This document shows positions 34,688 through 43,379 of a stretch of DNA of 64,000 nucleotides, in pieces (positions within the stretch are counted from its first letter, which is position 1; each line of letters starts with the position of its first letter). The DNA lies in NCBI RefSeq assembly GCF_007679325.1, contig NZ_VEGI01000001.1, positions 434,001-498,000 on the forward strand. Direction: 5' to 3'. The notes beneath the pieces were generated by a model. It saw only the letters and a list, made by a program, of their open reading frames with translations. It was not told the DNA's origin and did not search any database. The position numbers and the translations under genes were made by a program. The stretch comes from Arthrobacter sp. U41 (GTDB taxonomy: Bacteria; Actinomycetota; Actinomycetes; Actinomycetales; Micrococcaceae).

Positions 34688-34723
34688 GGCGGGCCCCGCA
34701 CGCGCGAACGTGCGGGGCCCGCC
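34688..34723 (-). terminator. terminator of the nrd operon
   Basis: Perfect 15-bp stem (34688-34702 with 34709-34723), 6-base loop, followed on the minus strand by AATTTTC. It lies 85 bases beyond the nrdF stop and is a textbook intrinsic terminator. It shares its CCCCGCACG core with the hairpins at 29673 and 31073. The remaining 34520-34807 stretch shows nothing else. Confidence 0.9.
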
Positions 34724-34807
34724 TATTGACCCGACGGCCTAGCAAGGTTGCGACCGGACCAACTAGGTTGTCAAAAGGACCAAGTTGGTTGGCAATCAGC
34801 AGAGGGA

Positions 34808-36573
<1,766 letters not shown>

Positions 36574-36600
36574 TTCACCTACTCAACCGATTTCAGTTGA

Positions 36601-38775
36601 TCACAACATGCACGAGACGCAATTTTCCACCTCGGTCCCTTCCAGCGCGAGCTGGCGGAGACGGATGTAGTAGATGGTTTTGATGCCCTTCTTCCAGGCG
36701 TAGATCTGGGCCTTGTTGATGTCGCGCGTGGTGGCGGTGTCCTTGAAGAACAGCGTCAGGGACAGGCCCTGGTCCACGTGCTGCGTGGCCGCGGCGTAGG
36801 TGTCGATGACCTTCTCGTAGCCGATCTCGTACGCGTCCTGGTAGTACTCCAGGTTGTCGTTCGTCAGGTACGGCGCCGGGTAGTACACGCGGCCCAGCTT
36901 GCCTTCCTTGCGGATCTCGATCTTGGATGCCACCGGGTGGATCGAGGAGGTGGAGTTGTTGATGTAGGAGATCGAGCCGGTGGGCGGGACAGCCTGCAGG
37001 TTCTGGTTGTAGATGCCGTGCTCCATGACCGAAGCCTTCAGCTCGCGCCAGTCATCCTGCGTGGGGATGTGGATGTTCTTGAACAGCTCCGCGACCTTGG
37101 CGGTCTGCGGGACCCATTCCCGGCCCGTGTACTTGTCGAAGAACTCGCCGGAGGCGTACTTGGACTTCTCGAAGCCGCCGAACGTCTGGCCGGTCTGGAT
37201 GGCCAGCAGGTTGGAAGCGCGGACCGCGTGGAACACCACCGAGTAGAAGTAGATGTTGGTGAAGTCCAGGCCCTCTTCGGAGCCGTAGTGCACCCGCTCG
37301 CGGGCCAGGTAGCCGTGCAGGTTCATCTGGCCCAGGCCGATCGCGTGGCTCTGGTCGTTGCCGCGGGCGATCGAAGGCACCGAGGTGATGTTGGACATGT
37401 CCGAGACAGCCGAGAGGGACCGGATGGCCGTCTCGATGGTCAGGCCGAAGTCCGGCGAGTCCATGGTCTTGGCGATGTTCAGCGAACCCAGGTTGCAGGA
37501 GATGTCCTTGCCGGTCTGGTCGTAGGACAGGTCATCGTGGTACGTCGTGGGCTGGGAGACCTGGAGGATCTCGGAGCACAGGTTGGACATGATGATCTTG
37601 CCGTCGATCGGGTTTTCCCGGTTCACCGTGTCCTCGAACATGATGTACGGGTAGCCGGATTCGAACTGGATCTCGGCGAGGGTCTGGAAGAACTCGCGCG
37701 CCTTGATCTTGGTCTTCTTGATCCGGGAATCGTCCACCATCTCGTAGTACTTCTCGGTGACCGAGACGTCGGAGAACGGCATGCCGTAGACCTTTTCGAC
37801 GTCGTACGGCGAGAACAGGTACATGTCCTCGTCCTTCTTGGCCAGCTCGAACGTGATGTCCGGGATGACAACGCCCAGCGAGAGGGTCTTGATGCGGATC
37901 TTCTCGTCCGCGTTCTCGCGCTTGGTGTCCAGGAAGCGGTAGATGTCCGGGTGGTGCGCGTGCAGGTACACAGCTCCGGCACCCTGGCGGGCACCGAGCT
38001 GGTTGGCGTAGGAGAAGCTGTCCTCGAGGAGCTTCATCACGGGGATCACGCCGGAGGACTGGTTCTCGATCTGCTTGATCGGCGCGCCGACCTCGCGGAT
38101 GTTGGTCAGGGCGAAGGCCACGCCGCCGCCGCGCTTGGACAGCTGCAGGGCGGAGTTGATGGACCGGCCGATCGACTCCATGTTGTCTTCGATGCGGAGC
38201 AGGAAGCAGGAGACCAGCTCGCCGCGCTGGCGCTTGCCGGCGTTCAGGAACGTCGGGGTGGCCGGCTGGAAGCGGCCCTCGATGATTTCGTCGACCATCT
38301 GCGTGGCGAGCTTCTCGTCGCCGCGGGCCAGGTGCAGGGCCACCATGCAGACGCGGTCCTCGTAGCGCTCCAGGAAGCGCTTTCCGTCGAACGTCTTCAG
38401 CGTGTAGGAGGTGTAGAACTTGAACGCGCCGAGGAACGTCTCGAAGCGGAACTTCTTCTTGTAGGCGCGGTTGTAGAGCTCGCGGATGAAGTTCATCGTG
38501 TACTGGTCGAGGGTCTCACGCTCGTAGTACTCGTTCTTGACGAGGTAGTCGAGCTTTTCCTCGAGGTCGTGGAAGAACACAGTGTTGTTGTTCACGTGCT
38601 GCAGGAAGTACTGGTGCGCGGCCTCGCGGTCGGCCTCGAACTGGATCTCGCCGTTGGGGCCGTAAAGGTTCAGCATGGCGTTGAGCTCGTGGTAGCCCAG
38701 GCCCTGGTAGGCGGCCGGCATGGCCGGCTTCTCTCCGGGGACGGTGTGCTTCTCGACGGCGGTGTGGCTGGCCAT
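36601..38775 (-). CDS. nrdE: class Ib ribonucleotide reductase, catalytic subunit
   Basis: 724 residues, the subunit that reduces ribonucleoside diphosphates to deoxy forms. Seen: [20 protein letters not shown] (substrate region), [18 protein letters not shown] (first active Cys), [23 protein letters not shown] and [12 protein letters not shown] (the N-x-C-x-E radical and catalytic region), [19 protein letters not shown], and the C-terminal redox pair in ENCVSCML. It lacks the long N-terminal ATP-cone, as expected for class Ib. ATG at 38775 with GGGAGC upstream, 15 bases after nrdI. No intein or intron interrupts it. Confidence 0.97.
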   Translation of the reverse strand: MASHTAVEKHTVPGEKPAMPAAYQGLGYHELNAMLNLYGPNGEIQFEADREAAHQYFLQHVNNNTVFFHDLEEKLDYLVKNEYYERETLDQYTMNFIRELYNRAYKKKFRFETFLGAFKFYTSYTLKTFDGKRFLERYEDRVCMVALHLARGDEKLATQMVDEIIEGRFQPATPTFLNAGKRQRGELVSCFLLRIEDNMESIGRSINSALQLSKRGGGVAFALTNIREVGAPIKQIENQSSGVIPVMKLLEDSFSYANQLGARQGAGAVYLHAHHPDIYRFLDTKRENADEKIRIKTLSLGVVIPDITFELAKKDEDMYLFSPYDVEKVYGMPFSDVSVTEKYYEMVDDSRIKKTKIKAREFFQTLAEIQFESGYPYIMFEDTVNRENPIDGKIIMSNLCSEILQVSQPTTYHDDLSYDQTGKDISCNLGSLNIAKTMDSPDFGLTIETAIRSLSAVSDMSNITSVPSIARGNDQSHAIGLGQMNLHGYLARERVHYGSEEGLDFTNIYFYSVVFHAVRASNLLAIQTGQTFGGFEKSKYASGEFFDKYTGREWVPQTAKVAELFKNIHIPTQDDWRELKASVMEHGIYNQNLQAVPPTGSISYINNSTSSIHPVASKIEIRKEGKLGRVYYPAPYLTNDNLEYYQDAYEIGYEKVIDTYAAATQHVDQGLSLTLFFKDTATTRDINKAQIYAWKKGIKTIYYIRLRQLALEGTEVENCVSCML

Positions 38776-38789
38776 ACGGGTGCTCCCGG

Positions 38790-39278
38790 TCACTTCGGTG
38801 TCTGCGACAGTCGTGTCCAAAATTGTTCCAATCCTTGTTGTACTCGGCTGACGTCTTCCGGCGTCCCCATGAGTTCGAATCGATATAGGTGCGGGACCTG
38901 GCATTTCGCGGCGATGATGTCGCCGGCCATGCAGTAGTTGTCCCCAAAGTTCGTATTGCCCGCCCCGATCACTCCCCGGAGCTGCTGCCGGTTGCGCGGA
39001 TCGTTCAGGAAGCGGATGACCTGCTTCGGAACGGATCCCTCTCCCCCGGTACCTCCGTACGTGGGAAGCACCAGCACGTAGGGTTCGGTTGCCACGAGCG
39101 CGGGTTCCTTCGCGTGGAGGGGTATCCGGGCGGCGTCGATGCCCAGCTTCCTGATGAAGCGTGCGGTGTTCTCGGAGGTTGAGGAGAAGTAGATGAGGTG
39201 GCTGCCGGTGGTCCTGGCGTCGTCCCCCGCCACCGACCGGGCGCCGGTCGGCGTCGTAACGGCGGTTGCCGGTGCCAT
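38790..39278 (-). CDS. nrdI: class Ib RNR flavodoxin-like activator
   Basis: 162 residues with a 25-residue N-terminal extension. The NrdI fold shows [19 protein letters not shown] (FMN phosphate loop), [20 protein letters not shown] and [20 protein letters not shown]. NrdI supplies oxidant for assembly of the Mn(III)2-tyrosyl radical in NrdF. ATG at 39278 with GAGGTGAC upstream; 41 bases behind nrdH. Confidence 0.96.
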   Translation of the reverse strand: MAPATAVTTPTGARSVAGDDARTTGSHLIYFSSTSENTARFIRKLGIDAARIPLHAKEPALVATEPYVLVLPTYGGTGGEGSVPKQVIRFLNDPRNRQQLRGVIGAGNTNFGDNYCMAGDIIAAKCQVPHLYRFELMGTPEDVSRVQQGLEQFWTRLSQTPK

Positions 39279-39319
39279 GGAAGTCACCTCATCTGACGTG
39301 CGTTTTTTGTCGAAGCGGT

Positions 39320-39565
39320 TCAGGCCACGGCGACGGCGGAAGCCTGCGCCAGTTCTTCGATCTTGTCGGGACGGAATCCGGACCAGTGGTCCTGGTCCGT
39401 GACGACCACCGGGGCCTGCATGTAGCCCAGGGCCTTCAGGCGTTCGAGGGCATCCGCGTCCTGCGAGATGTCGACGCTCTGGTAGGTGATGCCCTTCTTG
39501 TCCAGTGCGCGGTAGGTCGCGTTGCACTGCACGCAAGCCGGCTTCGTGTAAACCGTAACGGTCAT
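39320..39565 (-). CDS. nrdH: glutaredoxin-like NrdH redoxin
   Basis: 81 residues, thioredoxin fold with active site CVQC in [20 protein letters not shown], the NrdH-specific [19 protein letters not shown], and the cis-Pro region [20 protein letters not shown]. It passes electrons from thioredoxin reductase to NrdE. First gene of the operon; ATG at 39565 with AAGGGGAC upstream. Confidence 0.97.
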   Translation of the reverse strand: MTVTVYTKPACVQCNATYRALDKKGITYQSVDISQDADALERLKALGYMQAPVVVTDQDHWSGFRPDKIEELAQASAVAVA

Positions 39566-39676
39566 GTCCCTGTCCCCTTTGTTGAAGTCTTTGGTTCGTG
39601 TCCGGTGGGCCCGCCCGGAACAGGAATTCTTATCCGTTACTGGCCTCGCCTGGCGGTCTGCTAACGCTCCGCTCGA

Positions 39677-39705
39677 ACTGTATGTCGATACTACATGTAG
39701 TGCAA
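39677..39705 (-). promoter_or_regulatory. nrd operon promoter with embedded NrdR-like box
   Basis: On the minus strand a -35-like TTGCAC (39700-39705) is separated by 17 bases from a -10-like TACAGT (39677-39682), about 112 bases before nrdH. The palindrome ACTACATGTAGT (39690-39701) overlaps the -35 and spacer, exactly where an NrdR repressor would block polymerase. The half-sites agree with the known NrdR box pattern (acaCnAnATnTnGtgt type). Promoter and box are read from sequence; repression by NrdR is inferred. Confidence 0.75.
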
Positions 39706-39922
39706 GAGTCCCGCGCGGACCCCAAGATGATGTATTACAAGTATGTCATTCCGCCCACTTTTAATCCACAGCCCGGGGGCTTCAAAATGTCCGGGTTTCA
39801 GCCCTTTTCACGGACGAAATCCACACCCTGTGGAGTAGTTAGCCACAATTAACGGCCCCGCGTGTCGCACGCTGGACGGCGTGTCGCGGTCCGCTGCTGC
39901 GCGGTGCCGCAGTGGCACTGAG

Positions 39923-39936
39923 CACTACATGTAGTG
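39923..39936. promoter_or_regulatory. second NrdR-like box
   Basis: A perfect 14-bp palindrome CACTACATGTAGTG, identical in its core to the one in the nrd promoter and 233 bp (about 22 helical turns) upstream. NrdR boxes usually come in pairs about three turns apart, so this spacing is unusual and might need looping. The rest of the 39566-40001 gap holds no gene that I can support. Confidence 0.65.
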
Positions 39937-40001
39937 GTCGAAGGCACAGGATTGGAACCGGTCCGGCGTCCGTGTTCAGTTCTGTCCGGCGCGCCGCTCT
40001 G

Positions 40002-40715
40002 TCAGTCCGCGGGGCGGAGCGAAGTGATGGTCTGCCGTATGGCGTCGTACTCTTCGGTGGCGGTGTAGGCCTCCGGGGTGTTCGCATCAGGCGTGACACC
40101 CGGCGCCGTGGCGACGGCGTGGTAGACACCGCTGAACGCCGCCACACCGGGCGGCCACTCGAAGAACTGGAAAATGGGGCAGGCGCTGCGCCCGGAGGGC
40201 AGCGGCGCGGAAGTGATCCCGTAGGACAGCGGTGCCGGCTTCGAGGGATGGGATCCGTGATCGTCGCGGCCCTCGAACACAAAGACTGGCGCCGCGCCTT
40301 TCTGCGCCAGGGCCGGCAACGCTTCCGAGTCCATCAAGGCATAGGGATACTTCTGGGTGCATTCTGCTTTGGCCGCGATGTTGGTCCGCAACGTTGCCAT
40401 TGATTTCCCGGCCGCGTCGAGGACGTCCACAAAGATTCCGCCGGGCGCCGCCTCACGAGCCCGGTCCTGGACGGTCCAGTCCGGCGGATAGTCGAACATC
40501 AGCCCGCCGTCCGGCGTCGTGAAGGTTTTCCATTCAGGCTCCGCCGGCGACGCCCCCGCCGACGGACTGAGGGCAGGCTCCGAGGCACTGGGCGAGGCGC
40601 TGGGCGAGGAGCCGGGCGAGGCATTCCCGGAATTCGGGCTGCTGGACGGCGTGCAGGCCACGAGCAGGGCGGCGGCGCAGAACGCTGCGGAAACTGCTCT
40701 TCCGGACCGGAACAT
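40002..40715 (-). CDS. secreted lipoprotein
   Basis: 237 residues. A type II signal peptide ends in the lipobox LVAC (Cys about 21), then a Ser/Pro-rich linker (22-60). A beta-rich extracellular domain follows (WKTFTTPDGGLMFDYPPDWT, APVFVFEGRDDHGSHP, GRSACPIFQFFEWPPGVAAF) with two Cys that could pair. The YPPDW-like start resembles PsbP/DUF1795-type lipoprotein domains. Function unknown. Its end lies near the distal NrdR-like box. Confidence 0.78.
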   Translation of the reverse strand: MFRSGRAVSAAFCAAALLVACTPSSSPNSGNASPGSSPSASPSASEPALSPSAGASPAEPEWKTFTTPDGGLMFDYPPDWTVQDRAREAAPGGIFVDVLDAAGKSMATLRTNIAAKAECTQKYPYALMDSEALPALAQKGAAPVFVFEGRDDHGSHPSKPAPLSYGITSAPLPSGRSACPIFQFFEWPPGVAAFSGVYHAVATAPGVTPDANTPEAYTATEEYDAIRQTITSLRPAD

Positions 40716-40815
40716 GGCACCCTCCCCCTGCGTGCGGCTACTCCGCTCAATTCTGCCGTGACGGCCCCCGGTGAACAGGGTCTTTGGGCCTCCGCCGGCT
40801 CCCGAACACGAAGAC

Positions 40816-40843
40816 GGGGGCCGGCGAAGTTCCGCCGGCCCCC
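40816..40843 (-). terminator. hairpin terminator
   Basis: Perfect 11-bp GC stem (40816-40826 with 40833-40843) with a six-base loop, followed on the minus strand by GTCTTCGTGTTC. It lies 40 bases beyond the stop of the leftward lipoprotein gene at 40884. Confidence 0.75.
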
Positions 40844-40883
40844 GCAGGGCCTCCGGCAGCAGCCGGAAGCCAGTCCCCTCTGC

Positions 40884-41831
40884 CTACTGCTTTACGAGGG
40901 TGTTGCCATACCCGGCGTCGCACTTGCCGTCATGGACGACACCTGCGCCCGGTGCCACGACGTAGTTGCTGGCCGGGTTGAAGACGGCAGTGTGGACATC
41001 CGTCACCTTGCTGGCGCAGTTGTCGGCGGCCTGGGAGCTCAGGCTCTGTCCGCCGATCCACATGTCGATCCAGATGGTCGAGTTGGTGCCGAACACGTTG
41101 ACGCCCTGGTGGCAGGGGCCGCCCTGGGGTTCGTCGCCGTCGCCGCAGGTGTCCTCAACGATGAAGTAGCGGCGCACGTCCGGAAGGTAGATCCGTGTGC
41201 CGGCCGGGAAGTCCAGTACGTCCTTGCCGGTGGCGAGGGAATGGCCCACGGCGATGGTGATGGGGTCGTTGTAGGTACCCGTGCCGCCCGCAGTTTTGTG
41301 CAGGATCGGGTGGCTGATGGCGGCCGAGCCCGCCGGTGTGTTGTCGTACCAGGTGTAAGCCGAGGTGAACGCGGTGGTGACAACCCGCTCGGAGGACGAC
41401 GACGGGACGGCTGGTGCCGGCGCGGGCTTCGGATCCGCAGGAACTGCGACAGGCACGGCGTCAGGAGCCGGAGCCTCGGGGGATGCCGACGGCGTTGCGG
41501 CGTCCTTCCGGGCTGCTGCTGCGGCAGCGGCGGCCTCCGCCTTTTTGGCGGCGTCGGCCTTCTTCTTCGCGGCGGCAGCCTTGGCGATTTCGTCAGTCTT
41601 GGCCTTCTTGGCAGCTGCTGCGGCAAGCTTGGCCTTCTCAGCCGCGGCCCGCTGGGAAGTGCCGACCTCGCCGGATGCGTTGCCCGGCCCGGTGCTGGCG
41701 TTGGCTTCAACGGCACCTGCTGACGCTGAAGACTGTGCGGATGAGTTTTGCGTGCCGGTTGCGGCGCCACATGCGGACGTGGCGAGTAGGACCGAGAGCA
41801 GGCCGGCGGACAGCAGACTATTTCTGCGCAT
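40884..41831 (-). CDS. secreted lipoprotein with double-psi-barrel-like C-terminal domain
   Basis: 315 residues. Signal peptide with lipobox-like TSAC (Cys about 21), then an Ala/Lys/Glu-rich, probably helical stalk (about 60-130) and an Ala/Pro linker. A C-terminal domain of about 150 residues starts at TSAYTWYDNTPAGSAAISHP. It contains THGTG-like spacing, AVGHSLATGKDVLDFPAGTR, IYLPDVRRYFIVEDTCGDG and WIDMWIGGQ. The FPAGTRIYLP-VRRYFIVEDTCG block resembles 3D/RlpA-type double-psi beta-barrels with a conserved Asp-Thr-Cys. Wall or polysaccharide binding is possible but not shown. ATG at 41831. The gene at 42093 is a close paralogue. Confidence 0.75.
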   Translation of the reverse strand: MRRNSLLSAGLLSVLLATSACGAATGTQNSSAQSSASAGAVEANASTGPGNASGEVGTSQRAAAEKAKLAAAAAKKAKTDEIAKAAAAKKKADAAKKAEAAAAAAAARKDAATPSASPEAPAPDAVPVAVPADPKPAPAPAVPSSSSERVVTTAFTSAYTWYDNTPAGSAAISHPILHKTAGGTGTYNDPITIAVGHSLATGKDVLDFPAGTRIYLPDVRRYFIVEDTCGDGDEPQGGPCHQGVNVFGTNSTIWIDMWIGGQSLSSQAADNCASKVTDVHTAVFNPASNYVVAPGAGVVHDGKCDAGYGNTLVKQ

Positions 41832-42092
41832 GGAAAATAAAGCCTCTTCGTGCGAGTGCGGAAAAGGGCAGACCCGTAGAGGGATGTCCTGCCCGGAGTT
41901 GGTAACGGTCTGCGGAACGCAAGGCGCTCCCGCCTGGGGACTTATCACACGCAACAGCGTTCAGGACGCTCCAGTTGGGCGTGTATGCCGACCGGTGACC
42001 TAAACGTTACCCCGGAGCCCGCGGAGAGGCTAATCGACGTCGTGCCACCTCTCCAGCGGGTGAATTCGGGGCTGCCGGACCTCATCCCGCAA

Positions 42093-42779
42093 CTACGGGA
42101 CCGGCGTCGTGGTGACCAGTTGGTTGCCGTAGCCGCTGTCGCACATGCCGTCATGGATCACGCCCTCGCCGGAGGCCACGACGTAGTTGTCCGGGGGGTC
42201 GAAGACTGCGGCATGCACGCCGGTTACCTGCTTTGTGCAGCCACTGGCAAACGACTCGCTTTCCCCTTCGCCGCCAATCCACATATCGAGCCAGGTGGAC
42301 GCATCGCCGTGTTCGTCCGCGCCGGCGTGGCACGGCCCTTCCTCCGGAGCGGGGCCGTCCCCGCATGTGTCCTCGACGATGAAATAGCGCCGCACGTCGG
42401 GAAGGTAAATCCGCGTACCGGCGGGGAAATCAAGGACGTCCTTCCCCGTCTCCAGGGAATGCCCGACGGCGATAGTCACCGGATCCGCGTAGGTTCCGGT
42501 CCCGCCGGCCTTCTTGTGCAGCACCGGGTGACTGATGTTCGGGGAGCCTGGCGGGGTGTTGTCGTACCACGTGTAGGCCGTGATGAACGTGTCGGGATCG
42601 GCGGTCTGTACCGCCGTCGACGGAGTCGAGGACGGAGTCGGCGACAGCGAGGGAGTCGGCGACTGTGACGGAGCAGGCGAAGGCGACGGCGACGGCGACG
42701 GCGACGGCGAGCCTTGGCATGCGGCGGCGGTCAGGACAACCGACAGCAAGCCTGCGGCCACTCCGACACCTCTGCGCAT
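42093..42779 (-). CDS. secreted lipoprotein, paralogue of the gene at 40884
   Basis: 228 residues. Lipobox TAAAC (Cys about 21), a (Ser-Pro)n linker, and the same C-terminal domain as its neighbour: ITAYTWYDNTPPGSPNISHP, TIAVGHSLETGKDVLDFPAG, RIYLPDVRRYFIVEDTCGDG and STWLDMWIGGEG. Identity across the domain is high by eye, while the linkers are unrelated, so the domain was duplicated and re-tethered. ATG at 42779; the frame extends uselessly to 43094. Probably transcribed with, or near, its paralogue 260 bases downstream. Confidence 0.75.
   Translation of the reverse strand: MRRGVGVAAGLLSVVLTAAACQGSPSPSPSPSPSPAPSQSPTPSLSPTPSSTPSTAVQTADPDTFITAYTWYDNTPPGSPNISHPVLHKKAGGTGTYADPVTIAVGHSLETGKDVLDFPAGTRIYLPDVRRYFIVEDTCGDGPAPEEGPCHAGADEHGDASTWLDMWIGGEGESESFASGCTKQVTGVHAAVFDPPDNYVVASGEGVIHDGMCDSGYGNQLVTTTPVP
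42682..42711 (-). repeat. (GGCGAC)5 microsatellite
   Basis: Five near-perfect hexamers encoding the Ser-Pro linker of the lipoprotein at 42093, flanked by diverged copies to 42600. Slippage would lengthen or shorten the tether by two residues per unit. Confidence 0.9.
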
Positions 42780-43379
42780 TCTGCCTCCGCCTCCACAAAA
42801 CCTGCCAAGTACGTCGAACGCTACCTTGCTCCCCGGCTTTCGCGGTAGCCGCAAGTAGGACGTCCTACAGATCCCCTGCCCCAGGCAAAAAGCACGACCG
42901 AAATGCGCCCTGAAAACGTGACATTCGCGCCTCTCCACGCCCTGATAAAGAACGCACAGAAGCGCGGCACGGGCGCCCCTTTTCGCATGGCGCATCGCCC
43001 TCCGTATGGCAGCTGAACGCCGCGTGTCCCCAGCCATCCGGTGGTGCCGCCAAAAGGACCGGTACCTTCCGCCCTTACTCGCATCGAAAGTCATCGGGCG
43101 CCGTAGTCCGTCCGCGAAACAAGTAGAACCGCCCGAAAAAGGCAGGTGTTTCTTACCCGTGTGTGACCCTATCCGGCGCTCCTAACCTCGGAGACATAAG
43201 GAGTACGCCGGTCCACGGGCGGCTCGTGCGGCCTAAGGAGAGAGATCAGATGAGCGCCGATTTCTCCTCCTGCAAATTGAACGCCGCTGCCGGCCTTAGA
43301 CGCCGGGAACCAGCGTTGGCGCCCACTCCCTGATTCAGGTCAGGACTTCAGAAAAACGATTCCCTGGCGAGGCCCATTC
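42780..43379. other. 600-base divergent intergenic region
   Basis: Between the leftward lipoprotein and the rightward deacetylase-synthase gene. No gene over 60 codons is credible. On the minus strand, close to the lipoprotein, GCTACC pairs with GGTAGC around CGCGAAAGCCGGGGAGCAA, a possible small structured leader. Towards the right end is a well-initiated 27-codon ORF at 43250. The length suggests long leaders or extra regulation for these surface genes. Confidence 0.5.
43250..43333 (+). CDS. possible leader ORF before the deacetylase-synthase gene
   Basis: ATG at 43250 sits seven bases after AAGGAGAG, the best Shine-Dalgarno sequence nearby, and encodes 27 residues (MSADFSSCKLNAAAGL and so on) ending at TGA 43331. 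It lies 47 bases before the main gene, whose own ribosome site (CGAGG) is weaker. It may be a regulatory leader peptide or an unrelated small protein. Confidence 0.4.
   Translation: MSADFSSCKLNAAAGLRRREPALAPTP

Noticed and set aside
36778-38937. A 719-codon open frame antisense to nrdE
   Set aside because: It mirrors nrdE codon for codon and arises from the strong GC3 bias; its protein is Val/Leu/Asp/Glu low-complexity with no family likeness.
41832-42092. A second c-di-AMP riboswitch before the lipoprotein at 40884
   Set aside because: GGTAACG and CGTTACC can pair around a structured region, but the ydaO blocks (GGGGTGAA, CCGAATCCG) are missing.
42093-43094. Lipoprotein with a 105-residue N-terminal extension
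   Set aside because: The extension would bury the lipobox signal peptide inside the protein; the ATG at 42779 directly precedes a proper type II signal.
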